Assembly: GCA_964575455.1 (NCBI GenBank)
Contig: CAZNRX010000010.1
Coordinates: 1 to 64,000, forward strand
Direction of reading: 5' to 3'
DNA: 64,000 nucleotides
Origin: SKLM01 sp964575455
Lineage (GTDB): Bacteria; Chloroflexota; Anaerolineae; B4-G1
This document shows, piece after piece, positions 43,278-51,784 of this stretch (positions are counted from its first letter, which is position 1; each line of letters begins with the position of its first letter). The notes beneath the pieces are model-generated. The model was given only the letters and a program-made list of their open reading frames with translations, made no database searches and was not told the DNA's origin. The position numbers and the translations under genes were made by a program.

Positions 43278-44470
43278 AGGGTCGCGTCTGACGCTTCCAG
43301 GTAGTGCGCAATCGCTTGCGTCATCACGGCCACGCCGATGGATAGCGCACCTTCGTCGAAGTCGAAATGGGGGTTATGATGGGGCGCGTCCAGGCCTCGC
43401 TCCGAGTTGGCGGAACCAATGAACAGGTAGCATCCGGGCATCTCTCGGATGAAGTAGGCGGCGTCCTCGCTGCCCATCGTCCGCTCGCCCGACGCCACGT
43501 TGTGAGCTCCGACCACCCTTTTCGCCGCTCGGCGTACTGCCTCGACCACCTCGGGGTCGTTGACCACCGCGGGGGTCAGGCGGGTGATCTGCAGATCAGC
43601 CGACGCACCGCAGGCTGTGGCAACGTTCTCGACCACCTCCTCCACTCGGCGCAGAACGACGTCTCGCACGTCAGGGTCGTAGGTGCGGATCGTTCCGCTT
43701 AGGTCGACGGCATCGGGTATCACGTTGAAGGCATCGCCGCCTTGAAAGGACCCGACAGTCACGACCGCCGTCTCCAGCGGGCTGACGTTGCGGCTCACCA
43801 CGGACTGGAGTGCAGTGACGACATGGGAGGCGGCGACGATGGGATCCACTGCCTGGTGCGGAAGCGCGCCGTGCCCCCCTTTGCCGCTGACTCTACAGGC
43901 CCACTTCTCGGCCGCTGCCATGACCGCGCCCGGCGTGACATTCACTGTACCTACTGGCTTCTCGTTCCAGAGGTGGGCGATCAACGCCACGTCCGGACGA
44001 GGGTCTTCCAGCACGCCTTCCTTCACCATGATCTTGGCGCCATCGCCCCCTTCCTCACCTGGCTGGAAGACGAGTTTGAGGGTGCCCGCAAGATCGTCTC
44101 GATGCTGGGCCACGAGCGTCGCCACCCCCAGCCCAATCGCCATGTGGCCGTCGTGACCACAGGCGTGCATCACCCCGCGATTCTGTGAGACGTAGTCGGT
44201 CTGGTTCGCTTCGTGGATAGGAAGAGCATCCATGTCGAAGCGAGCCATCACCACGGGGCCAGGGGCATTTCCCCTCAGCAGCGCCACCACACCGGTTTCG
44301 GCTATGCCGGTCTCTACGTCGTAGCCCAGGTCGCGCAGGGTCTCGGCGATGATCCGGGCTGAGCGGTGCTCCTGGAGGGCGAGTTCAGGATGTCTGTGGA
44401 AATCTCGCCGCCAGGCGACGAGGTGCTCACGAAGCGCTTCGGCCTCTGCCCTACAGTCGAATGCCGTCAT
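43274..44470 (-). CDS. M20 family metallo-amidohydrolase (N-acyl-amino-acid hydrolase type)
   Basis: 398 residues, normal length. RRDFHRHPELALQE is the family N-terminus. MHACGHDGHMAIGLG holds metal ligands Cys and His, QPGEEGGDGAK the catalytic Glu pair, and HNPHFDFDEGAL the C-terminal His ligand. The Cys/His/Glu pattern fits the IAA-amino-acid hydrolase/carboxypeptidase Ss1 subgroup, which cleaves N-acyl or N-aromatic amino acids. GGGGAG lies 5 bases before the ATG, and a promoter sits at 44510-44538. First gene of the 20-kb minus-strand run. Confidence 0.93.
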   Translation of the reverse strand: MTAFDCRAEAEALREHLVAWRRDFHRHPELALQEHRSARIIAETLRDLGYDVETGIAETGVVALLRGNAPGPVVMARFDMDALPIHEANQTDYVSQNRGVMHACGHDGHMAIGLGVATLVAQHRDDLAGTLKLVFQPGEEGGDGAKIMVKEGVLEDPRPDVALIAHLWNEKPVGTVNVTPGAVMAAAEKWACRVSGKGGHGALPHQAVDPIVAASHVVTALQSVVSRNVSPLETAVVTVGSFQGGDAFNVIPDAVDLSGTIRTYDPDVRDVVLRRVEEVVENVATACGASADLQITRLTPAVVNDPEVVEAVRRAAKRVVGAHNVASGERTMGSEDAAYFIREMPGCYLFIGSANSERGLDAPHHNPHFDFDEGALSIGVAVMTQAIAHYLEASDATL

Positions 44471-44509
44471 TGTTGCTCCCCTCGTATGCCAATCAAACTA
44501 TTGTGTCGC

Positions 44510-44538
44510 ATTGTACCTGATTGTCACCATAAACGCAA
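44510..44538 (-). promoter_or_regulatory. promoter for the M20 gene and minus-strand run
   Basis: On the minus strand TTGCGT (44538-44533) and TACAAT (44515-44510) are 17 bases apart. Predicted start near 44503, leader about 33 bases. The 328-bp region 44471-44798 holds this promoter and the divergent one at 44691; I see nothing else coding in it. Confidence 0.62.
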
Positions 44539-44690
44539 TCAGGCATTTCTTGTCCAATGGTTCCCATTCACCGTTGGTGCCTCTCTGCTTCTCCATCAAT
44601 CCTGAGGCTGCCAGTAGGTGAGTTGGCACCCGGGATGAAGGTTGTCGCAGGCCACTTGATGGATGTCCTGTGAGGTCCTGTCTCCAGCAG

Positions 44691-44719
44691 TTGCACGAAA
44701 GGGAGCCTTGGTGTAAACT
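44691..44719 (+). promoter_or_regulatory. promoter for the Yip1-family gene
   Basis: TTGCAC (44691-44696) and TAAACT (44714-44719), spacer 17, with TG just before the -10. Predicted leader of about 73 bases includes AGGAGGGAGG ahead of the ATG at 44799. Confidence 0.55.
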
Positions 44720-44798
44720 GGCGGTTGGCACGGCCTTTGGCAACACTCGCCCTTGCGGGTGACGTAGAGTTATGGAGCAATTAGGAGGGAGGTGCAGA

Positions 44799-45374
44799 AT
44801 GGATACAATGATCAACCGTGTGATACGTGCAGCGATGCTCGACGTCGAGTTCTTCAACGAAGTGGAGGCGGACACCAGCCTGACGCAGGAAGCTTTGATC
44901 GTCGTCATTCTGGTGTCGATCGCGGGTAGCATCGGCAGCTTCATCGGCGGGATTATCAGCGGAGGCTTCGGAGCCGCCTTGCTGGGCTTGGTTGTAGCGC
45001 TGATTGCTGGAGTGGCAACTTACTACATCTGGGCCTACGTCACCTACTTCGTGGGCACCCAGCTCTTCGATGCCACTGCGGATCCTGGCGAGCTGCTGCG
45101 TGTGTTGGGTTACGCCAGTGGGCCGCGGGTGTTAAGCATCCTGAGCTTCATTCCGTGCGTCGGGTGGCTGGCCACGCTAGCGGGTGGCATCTGGGCTCTG
45201 ATTGCGGGCTTCATTGGTGCGCGGGAGGCGTTGGATCTCGACACGACGAAGACGCTTATAACTGTCGCCATTGGATGGGTCATCATCGCGATTATCACAG
45301 CCGTTATCACTGCCGTGCTGGGCGTGGGAGCTGCTGGCATAGGGACAGCCGGCTCCCTGCTCAGGGGGCGCTAA
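44799..45374 (+). CDS. Yip1-family integral membrane protein
   Basis: 191 residues. An N-terminal amphipathic stretch (NRVIRAAMLDVEFFNEV) precedes five hydrophobic segments, with FVGTQLFDATADPGELLRVLGYASGPRVL as the Yip1 domain signature between the second and third. The bacterial role is unknown; such proteins are often small membrane proteins of lipid or envelope homeostasis. ATG 44799 is fixed by GGAGGT just upstream. Apparently single-gene unit with its own promoter and a hairpin after it. Confidence 0.85.
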   Translation: MDTMINRVIRAAMLDVEFFNEVEADTSLTQEALIVVILVSIAGSIGSFIGGIISGGFGAALLGLVVALIAGVATYYIWAYVTYFVGTQLFDATADPGELLRVLGYASGPRVLSILSFIPCVGWLATLAGGIWALIAGFIGAREALDLDTTKTLITVAIGWVIIAIITAVITAVLGVGAAGIGTAGSLLRGR

Positions 45375-45441
45375 ACAGGATCGTCACGACAAACCATCCG
45401 ACGATGTCGAGGGTCGTGCCACGCTAGACGACGTCGTTGGC

Positions 45442-45459
45442 TGGGCTGGCTGCAGCCCA
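45442..45459 (+). terminator. hairpin after the Yip1 gene
   Basis: TGGGCTG (45442-45448) pairs perfectly with CAGCCCA (45453-45459) around GCTG, 68 bases after the stop. No T-tract. Confidence 0.45.
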
Positions 45460-45571
45460 AGGCAGAGCACCGCCGCGAACAGACGGTGCCGAGTGCTGAC
45501 TGTGCTCTGACGCTATAGATCGGAGCGCGTTGTGAGCCACCTCGTTAGCCCGTGACGGCCCCATCCCTGGA

Positions 45572-46465
45572 TTGGCATCAGTGAGGAGGATAGCGTCCCT
45601 GGAGACGAATCTGAGGAGCAGAGAGACATCCGTTGTCATAAGCCCTGACCGTCCCACGGTGCTCATCGGCGAGAAGATCAGCGCTGCTGCCCGTAGAGAT
45701 CTGGCGGACGCACTTCGTGACGGTGACCTGGGTCCTCTGCTGGAGGAAGCCGAGAATCAGGTGGCGGCTGGCGCGGACGTACTGGAGGTCAACGTCGGCG
45801 CGCCGGGCGTTGACGAGGTAGAGTGGCTTCCCAGGGCCGTGCGAGAGATCGTGGCAGTGGTGGACGTTCCGGTCTCGATCGACACAGCTAACTTCGAGGC
45901 TCTAGAGGCGGCGCTGAAGGTTCACAGAGAGCTGGCGCCGGAGGGGAAGCCGCTGATCAACTCGGTCAACGGTGAGGAACGGTACTTGTGGGGCATTCTG
46001 CCTCTGGCAACCCGGTACGGCACAGCTGTTATCGGCATGACGCTGGACGACGATGGCATTCCGGGGACGTCGGAGGCTCGGTTGACGGTGGCGCGCAAGA
46101 TCATGACGCGGGCCGAGGATGCAGGGATTCCTCGCGAGGACGTGGTCATCGATTGCATGGCCCTTTCGGTGAGCACCGATCCGGAGGCAGGGCGCGTCAC
46201 GCTGGAGGCGATCCGCAGGGTCCGGGACGAGCTGGGCGTCAACATGACCCTGGGACCCCGCAATGTATCCTTTGGCCTGCCGGAGCGGGAGAGGCTCGAT
46301 CAGGCCTTCATAGCAATGGCTATACAGAACGGCGTGAACTGTCCGATTGTGGACGTCAGCCAGGATCGTCGATTCATCATGGGCGTGGACGTGATTCTGG
46401 GCAAGGACGAGCAAGGTCTACGGTTCATTGAGGTCTATCGAGAGCAAGCTGGAGGGAACGAGTAG
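45572..46465 (+). CDS. pterin-binding (AcsE/MeTr-like) methyltransferase
   Basis: 297 residues at most. TVLIGEKISAAARRDL is the start of the dihydropteroate-synthase-like fold; ADVLEVNVGAPGVDEVEWL, VPVSIDTANFEALEAAL, PLINSVNGEE and NMTLGPRNVSFGLPER are the pterin-barrel motifs seen in methyltetrahydrofolate:corrinoid methyltransferases (for NVSFGLP compare MetH and AcsE). It should move a methyl group from methyl-tetrahydrofolate to a corrinoid protein. The start is uncertain: TTG 45572 and GTG 45581 are in frame, and CTG 45599 has GAGGAGG about 10 bases upstream. Possibly works with the RACo-like pair at 19-22 kb. Confidence 0.85.
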   Translation: MASVRRIASLETNLRSRETSVVISPDRPTVLIGEKISAAARRDLADALRDGDLGPLLEEAENQVAAGADVLEVNVGAPGVDEVEWLPRAVREIVAVVDVPVSIDTANFEALEAALKVHRELAPEGKPLINSVNGEERYLWGILPLATRYGTAVIGMTLDDDGIPGTSEARLTVARKIMTRAEDAGIPREDVVIDCMALSVSTDPEAGRVTLEAIRRVRDELGVNMTLGPRNVSFGLPERERLDQAFIAMAIQNGVNCPIVDVSQDRRFIMGVDVILGKDEQGLRFIEVYREQAGGNE

Positions 46466-46516
46466 CCTGCGCTGGCTTGGGTGCAGGACTGGAGATCTGG
46501 TCGCCGGAAGAGGTAG

Positions 46517-47761
46517 ATGTCAAGACGTCAGGTGATCGTCGTCGGGGCTGGCGCAGCCGGTCTGATGGCCGCCGGGACAAGCGCTGCGAAAGGCGCAGAG
46601 ACGATCCTTCTGGAGAAGATGGACCGCCCGGGCGTCAAGCTGCGCATTACGGGCCAGGGGCGGTGCAATCTCACCAACGTCGATCCGATTCGTGAGGCCA
46701 TCAAGCACTTCCCGGCCGGCGGATACTTCGTTCGTCCGGCGCTGTACACCTTCTCTAACGATGATCTGCGGGCCTTCTTCGCAGAGCGGGGCGTCCCCAC
46801 TGAGGTTCAGCGCGGCGGGCGAGTCTTCCCGGTCAGCGAGGACGCCCGCGACGTAGTCGGTGCGCTGACAAGCTGGGTCCGTGAGCAGGATGTGACGCTG
46901 CGCACCCAGTCGCCTGTGAAGCGGCTGATCGTTGAAGGGGGACGGGTGACCGGGGTACAGGTTGCCGACGGACGTCCATACCGTGGCGATGCAGCGGTCA
47001 TCGCCACCGGCGGGGCTACCTATCCCGCTACCGGCTCGTCCGGGGATGGCTACTCGCTGGCCCAGTCGGTGGGCCACACCATCGTGCCCATCCGTCCGGC
47101 GCTGGTTCCGCTGGAGACAGCCGGAGACCTTGCACCGCGGCTGGAGGGATTGAGCCTGCGCAACGTGAACGTCTCGGTGTGGATCGACGAGAGCAAGACG
47201 AACGAGGCATTTGGAGAGATGCTCTTCACTGGCTTCGGCGTCTCCGGCCCCATCATCCTGACCCTGAGTCGGGAGGTGGTGGACGCGCTTCGGGCTCGGC
47301 AGGGGGTGGTGCTCTCCATCGATCTCAAGCCCGCGCTCGATCATCCCACCTTGGACGCCCGTCTCCTGCGCGACATCAATGCGAGCCCAAAGCGCCACGT
47401 CCGTAACATGCTCAAGGAGCTGCTGCCCAGCAGCTTGATTCCTGTATGCTGCGATCTAGCTCGCATCCCGGCGCACAAGCGCGCACATCAGCTCACGGCG
47501 GAGGAGAGGAAGCGATTGCGCATCTGGTTGAAGGATTTTCGCTTGGAAGTGACCGATCACCGGCCGCTCAAAGAGGCCATCGTCACGGCCGGAGGTGTGG
47601 ACACGTCAGAGATCGACCCGCACACGATGGCCTCACGTCTGATCGGCGGGCTCTACTTCGCCGGCGAGGTTCTCGACGTCGACGCCGAAACGGGGGGCTA
47701 TAATCTTCAGGCGGCCTTCTCCACGGGTCGGGTCGCCGGTCAATCGGCAGGGAAGGGATGA
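46517..47761 (+). CDS. BaiN/HI0933-type FAD-dependent oxidoreductase
   Basis: 414 residues. VIVVGAGAAGLMAAG is the FAD-binding Rossmann motif; MDRPGVKLRITGQGRCNLTN is the strongest signature of this family. GGATYPATGSSGDGYSLAQSVGH and the C-terminal LIGGLYFAGEVLDVDAETGGYNLQAAF complete the FAD site. Members reduce unsaturated steroid-like substrates in gut bacteria (BaiN), but most have unknown substrates. GGAAGAGG lies before the ATG. The stop overlaps the next ATG. Confidence 0.93.
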   Translation: MSRRQVIVVGAGAAGLMAAGTSAAKGAETILLEKMDRPGVKLRITGQGRCNLTNVDPIREAIKHFPAGGYFVRPALYTFSNDDLRAFFAERGVPTEVQRGGRVFPVSEDARDVVGALTSWVREQDVTLRTQSPVKRLIVEGGRVTGVQVADGRPYRGDAAVIATGGATYPATGSSGDGYSLAQSVGHTIVPIRPALVPLETAGDLAPRLEGLSLRNVNVSVWIDESKTNEAFGEMLFTGFGVSGPIILTLSREVVDALRARQGVVLSIDLKPALDHPTLDARLLRDINASPKRHVRNMLKELLPSSLIPVCCDLARIPAHKRAHQLTAEERKRLRIWLKDFRLEVTDHRPLKEAIVTAGGVDTSEIDPHTMASRLIGGLYFAGEVLDVDAETGGYNLQAAFSTGRVAGQSAGKG

Positions 47762-48489
47762 GCGCTCCGACTCCACGTCTGACTCGACGGCCCCTACACC
47801 TTTTCCTCCTTCTCTTGGCTCCCCCTCTCATCCTCTGTGTGTGTGCCCTGACGACCATGTGGATCCCGCTTCCGCCTCTGTTCCCTCCCGCGATGAGTGG
47901 GGCGCGCAATCGAATGGCGGCCGCGCTGACCGGTGTGCTGGGGCTGGGTTATCTCGTTGGGTTGACCGTCTACTTGGTCTTCTGGGTTCGGCAGGCGGCT
48001 TGCGTTCTCGACCGTGTTCTGACCCCGATGGGTCTGACGTCGGAACCGCACATGGTGGTGGGTAGAAGCTATCGTGGTATGATAGAAGGGCGGGCCATCG
48101 AGGTTCTGTTCGTGCCAGCCTATGGGGTCACCCCGGCCCTGCTCAACGTCAGCATTGCTGCGGATCTGGGTACGCGGATGGCGGTCGGGAGGCGGAGGCC
48201 GCGGCTGGACTGCACGGACTGTGCCCGCGTGGGCGCAGTGGGATGGGGACTGGAGGATCTATGCGTGGTCGCGGAGGACGGCGAGAGCGCTCGTCATCTG
48301 CTCGCCAACTCGGGGGTCAGCGCGGCGTTGACGCGCCTGTTGGCCGACCGGGGGGCCGGGCTCCGGGAGATCTACGTGCAGCCGGGGAGGGTCTGGCTGC
48401 GAGCACGCCCGCGGCATATGACGGCGGAGCTCTTTCGGGACGTGCTCGATGACTTGCGGAAACTGACGGAAGCTGGAGGGCGTTTCTGA
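47758..48489 (+). CDS. hypothetical membrane protein
   Basis: 243 residues, family not recognised. Two hydrophobic segments near the N-terminus (LHLFLLLLAPPLILCVCALTT and VLGLGYLVGLTVYLVFWV) form a hairpin anchor. The rest is a soluble alpha/beta region with two close cysteines (CTDC, about residue 145). It overlaps the flavoprotein gene as ATGA and may be its membrane partner, but nothing else supports that. The HAD gene follows 7 bases after its stop. Confidence 0.7.
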   Translation: MSAPTPRLTRRPLHLFLLLLAPPLILCVCALTTMWIPLPPLFPPAMSGARNRMAAALTGVLGLGYLVGLTVYLVFWVRQAACVLDRVLTPMGLTSEPHMVVGRSYRGMIEGRAIEVLFVPAYGVTPALLNVSIAADLGTRMAVGRRRPRLDCTDCARVGAVGWGLEDLCVVAEDGESARHLLANSGVSAALTRLLADRGAGLREIYVQPGRVWLRARPRHMTAELFRDVLDDLRKLTEAGGRF

Positions 48490-48496
48490 CGATACG

Positions 48497-49132
48497 ATGA
48501 ACTACAGGCTTGCGATCTTTGATTTCGACGGCACGCTGGCCGACTCTGTGCCCTGGTTCGCGGGCGTCGTGAACCATCTTGCCGATCGGCATGGGTTCAA
48601 GCGCGTGAGGGAACTTGATCACGATAGGCTGAGGGGCTACGCGCCAAGGAAGCTGCTCGCAGCTCTGGACGTACCTCTGTGGAAGGTCCCGTTGATAGCA
48701 TACCACCTGAGGTCCCTGATGACCAGGGATATCGACCAGATTTCCCTGTTCGAGGGTGTCGACAGACTGCTACGAAGGCTTTCGCAGGCGGGTGTGATGC
48801 TGGCCGTGGTCAGCTCCAATTCCTACGAGAACGTCCGTCAGATTCTTGGCCCAGACAACGTGGCTTTGATAGAGACGTTCTCCTGCGGGGTGTCCATCTT
48901 CGGGAAGGCGGCCAAACTGCGGGGCGTGCTCGGCACGTGCGACGTTCCACCTGCGGAGGCGATCTATATCGGGGACGAGGTGAGGGACATAGAGGCGGCG
49001 CGCGAGGCAAAGGTGGCGTCGGGAGCTGTGTCCTGGGGCTACAACACATTGGAATCCCTCAGGGTTTGTGCGCCGAATGAGATCTTCAGCAGCGTTGACG
49101 ACATCGTGGCGAAAATCGCCCCGGGGCAGTAG
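48497..49132 (+). CDS. HAD-family phosphatase (phosphoglycolate phosphatase-like)
   Basis: 211 residues. AIFDFDGTLADSVPW (Asp9, Asp11) is motif I with an alpha-helical cap between motifs I and II. LAVVSSNS is motif II, FGKAAKL supplies the Lys of motif III and IYIGDEVRDIEAAREAK is motif IV. This is the small C1-capped type (PGP/GmhB-like); substrate not deducible. The start lies 7 bases after the previous stop, so it is probably in the same transcript. Confidence 0.9.
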   Translation: MNYRLAIFDFDGTLADSVPWFAGVVNHLADRHGFKRVRELDHDRLRGYAPRKLLAALDVPLWKVPLIAYHLRSLMTRDIDQISLFEGVDRLLRRLSQAGVMLAVVSSNSYENVRQILGPDNVALIETFSCGVSIFGKAAKLRGVLGTCDVPPAEAIYIGDEVRDIEAAREAKVASGAVSWGYNTLESLRVCAPNEIFSSVDDIVAKIAPGQ

Positions 49133-49215
49133 GGCAGTGGTTGCTCTGGAGACGGGCGTCATCGGTGAGGTGATGATCGCTGTGGGGAAGGCGATGTGAC
49201 CGGCGAAGGGGCGAG

Positions 49216-50325
49216 GTGACGAAGAGAGCAGCTACGGTCGCTGTCTTGCCGTCCACCTACGAGACCGTGGAGGCGCAGATCCGAGAGGCGCTGCGTCTCC
49301 TGGACTACCATCCCCCGCGAAAGAAGATCCTGCTGAAGCCCAATATCGTGACCACGCCTCGCTGGCTGCCGCTGGGCGGGACGCCGAAGGCCGCGATCAC
49401 TGACGTCCGCTTCATTGAAGCCTTGCTGCGGGCCTTCTCGGACTGCGAGGTCACCGTTGGCGAGGGCTCCCTTGCCTTTCGCGACACGGAACAGGTCCTG
49501 GAGATGACGGGCGTCGCCGCGCTGGCTCGCCGGTATGGGGCGCGGCTGGTGAACTTGGACGAAGCAGAGCGGTTCGAGGTCGACTGGACCTTCGGCACGC
49601 TGCGTCTGCCGGCCCTGCTCCAGACCCACGAGTATGTGAACGTCCCCAAGCTGAAGACCCACCTCCTGACCGGCGTCACGCTAGCGTGCAAGAACCAGAA
49701 GGGGTTGCTCACCCCCTCCGACAAGGTACGCTCTCATCGCGAGTGGGGCCTGCATCGGGCCATTCGTGCGCTGGCCGACGTGGTGCAGCCCGGATTGAGT
49801 ATCGTCGATGGCATCGTGGGCCTGGAGGGGGCCGGCCCCACGCTGGGCCGTCCGCGGCGTGCCGGTTTGATCGTCGCCGGGCGGGACATGCGGGCTGTCG
49901 ATGTGGCCTGCTGCGAGCTGATCTCGTTGGATCTTGAGCGGGTCGAGCATCTGGATCGCGTGCCGTACCGGACGGTGGGCTGCAGCACGGGGGACGTGCG
50001 GCTGCGCTTTGAGGCACCCAGGACAGCCCGCATCGCCAATCTTCACATCCATGCGGCGCCGAGCACGTGCTCGCGCTGTCTGCAGAGCATGCACGAAGGC
50101 GCCGCTGCTTTCTGGAGCTCGCCGAAGCACGTGCTGCGTGGCACGTGGAGCTGTATCCTTCGTCGTACCGACGTCATCATGGGGGACGTGGCAGAGGTCC
50201 CACCGGCGGCGCATGGGCGGGTGGTCTGCTACGGGGACTGTGCGCGAGGGCTGGCGGAGGCGTACGATCTACCGCTGATTCCCGGATGCCCACCCTCGGA
50301 GGACGCGCATCTGGCCCTGTATTAG
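49216..50325 (+). CDS. DUF362 protein with Cys-rich C-terminus
   Basis: 369 residues from a GTG preceded by GAAGGGG. KKILLKPNIVTT and YVNVPKLKTHLLTGVTLACKNQKG are characteristic DUF362 blocks; IVDGIVGLEGAGPTLGRPR follows. In other bacteria this domain is often linked to ferredoxin. The C-terminus carries STCSRCLQ, VCYGDC and GCPP cysteines that could hold a metal or iron-sulfur centre, but the spacing is not a standard ferredoxin. Function unknown. A hairpin lies after the stop. Confidence 0.88.
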   Translation: MTKRAATVAVLPSTYETVEAQIREALRLLDYHPPRKKILLKPNIVTTPRWLPLGGTPKAAITDVRFIEALLRAFSDCEVTVGEGSLAFRDTEQVLEMTGVAALARRYGARLVNLDEAERFEVDWTFGTLRLPALLQTHEYVNVPKLKTHLLTGVTLACKNQKGLLTPSDKVRSHREWGLHRAIRALADVVQPGLSIVDGIVGLEGAGPTLGRPRRAGLIVAGRDMRAVDVACCELISLDLERVEHLDRVPYRTVGCSTGDVRLRFEAPRTARIANLHIHAAPSTCSRCLQSMHEGAAAFWSSPKHVLRGTWSCILRRTDVIMGDVAEVPPAAHGRVVCYGDCARGLAEAYDLPLIPGCPPSEDAHLALY

Positions 50326-50357
50326 GGCGTGGGGTGGTTCTGCCAACCCTCAGATGA

Positions 50358-50377
50358 CTGGGCTTGGAACGCCCCAG
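50358..50377 (+). terminator. weak hairpin after the DUF362 gene
   Basis: CTGGG (50358-50362) pairs with CCCAG (50373-50377) and GC pairs extend it with one bulge, ahead of the next promoter. No T-tract. Confidence 0.35.
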
Positions 50378-50409
50378 ATCAGCTGCTGTACTTCGCGTTG
50401 TCCTGACTG

Positions 50410-50437
50410 TTGCACCTCACTTGAGATGTGCTATCAT
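50410..50437 (+). promoter_or_regulatory. promoter of the surface-glycan locus
   Basis: TTGCAC (50410-50415) and TATCAT (50432-50437) with a 16-base spacer; GTGC precedes the -10 as in two other promoters of this window. Predicted leader about 57 bases to the TTG start at 50501. Confidence 0.62.
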
Positions 50438-50500
50438 GAGCGGCGCGGAGCCGAGGGTGGCCCCGCTTTGTTTGCCTTGGTATAACCAGGAGAGGACCGC

Positions 50501-51778
50501 TTGAGCACGGCCATTCGTTTTGATCACGTCTCCAAGAGATTCACGCTCCACCATCAACGACCACGCTCGTTCCAGGAGTTGATCATTCGAACCTTCCGAG
50601 GAAACGGCGGCGCTCCTGAGCGACCGCGTGATGTGCCGGAAGGCACAGACGGTCGGGGGCGCGAGGAGTTCTGGGCGTTGCGCGACGTGAGTTTCACCGT
50701 GGATCACGGTGAGACGGTGGGGGTCATCGGGCCTAACGGGGCGGGCAAGAGCACGGTGCTCAAGCTGATCTCGCGCATCATCGAGCCCACTTCTGGGGAG
50801 ATCGAGGTCAATGGACGCATCGGGGCGCTGCTGGAGTTGGGGGCGGGCTTCCATCCCGATCTGTCGGGGCGTGAGAACATCTACCTGAACGGGTCTATCC
50901 TGGGTTTGAAGCGGGCTGAGATCGATCGCAGGCTAGACGATATCATCACCTTCGCGGAGCTCGAGCGCTTCATCGATATGCCGGTCAAGCACTACTCGTC
51001 GGGGATGCGCATGCGTCTCGGCTTCTCTGTGGCTACGCACATTGACCCGGAGATCATGCTGATTGATGAGGGACTGGCTGTGGGCGATGAAGCGTTTCAA
51101 TACAAGTGCATGGCCAAGATCGCGGAGTTCCAGCGTAGGGGGTGCACTGTGCTGTTGGTTTCGCATGGCCTGTCGTTGGTTGAGGGTCTTTGCACAAGGG
51201 CCATCTGGCTGCAAGATGGCGAGATCCAGCAGCAAGGGCGTACTGATCGGGTTATCGTTGCCTACCGCGGGGGCGTCGACGAGCAGTTGAAGGCCGGCTC
51301 GGCTTCACAGAAGAGGAACGAAGGAACCTTTGAGCGGGACACTGATCTCTGTATTCGCGGCGTGCAGATGATTGATGGAAGTGGAAAACCACGTTGGACC
51401 TACCACTCTGGTGAAGAGGTGCGTGTTCACATCGTTTATGAGAGTAAGCGGCGACTGGAGAGGCCGGTCTTCAGCATCTTGATCCACCGCTCCGACGGTG
51501 TCTACGTCTCCAGCACGAATACCTACAACATCGATCCCACGGACCTGGGTCCCATTGATGGGCGTGGTGAAGTCGTCGTTGCGATTGATCATCTGAATCT
51601 GCATAGAGGCAACTACTTCCTGTCTGTCGGAGCTTACTACGAGCCTGATCCTCCCTATTGGTCAACGGAAGCAGATTTGCTGGACAAGGCTTTCCAGTTC
51701 AGCGTCCTTTCGTGTGGCAGACACGGGGTCGTCGCCCTGCCAGCCAGCTGGGAACATAGAGGATGTTCTGAAGGATAG
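50501..51778 (+). CDS. polysaccharide ABC exporter ATPase, Wzt-like with C-terminal domain
   Basis: 425 residues. Walker A GPNGAGKST (77-85), signature YSSGMRMRLGFS near 166 and Walker B IMLIDEGLAVGDEAF are in place. SGRENIYLNGSILGL is typical of O-antigen and teichoic-acid exporters. The N-terminal domain ends near residue 255; the remaining 170 residues match the Wzt C-terminal carbohydrate-binding fold (TYHSGEEVRVHIVYES ... NTYNIDPTDLG ... LHRGNYFLSVGAYY), which recognises the capped end of the chain. The start is TTG, with GGAGAGG 5 bases upstream. No partner permease (Wzm) gene is found in the window. Confidence 0.92.
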   Translation: MSTAIRFDHVSKRFTLHHQRPRSFQELIIRTFRGNGGAPERPRDVPEGTDGRGREEFWALRDVSFTVDHGETVGVIGPNGAGKSTVLKLISRIIEPTSGEIEVNGRIGALLELGAGFHPDLSGRENIYLNGSILGLKRAEIDRRLDDIITFAELERFIDMPVKHYSSGMRMRLGFSVATHIDPEIMLIDEGLAVGDEAFQYKCMAKIAEFQRRGCTVLLVSHGLSLVEGLCTRAIWLQDGEIQQQGRTDRVIVAYRGGVDEQLKAGSASQKRNEGTFERDTDLCIRGVQMIDGSGKPRWTYHSGEEVRVHIVYESKRRLERPVFSILIHRSDGVYVSSTNTYNIDPTDLGPIDGRGEVVVAIDHLNLHRGNYFLSVGAYYEPDPPYWSTEADLLDKAFQFSVLSCGRHGVVALPASWEHRGCSEG

Positions 51779-51784
51779 CTCAGC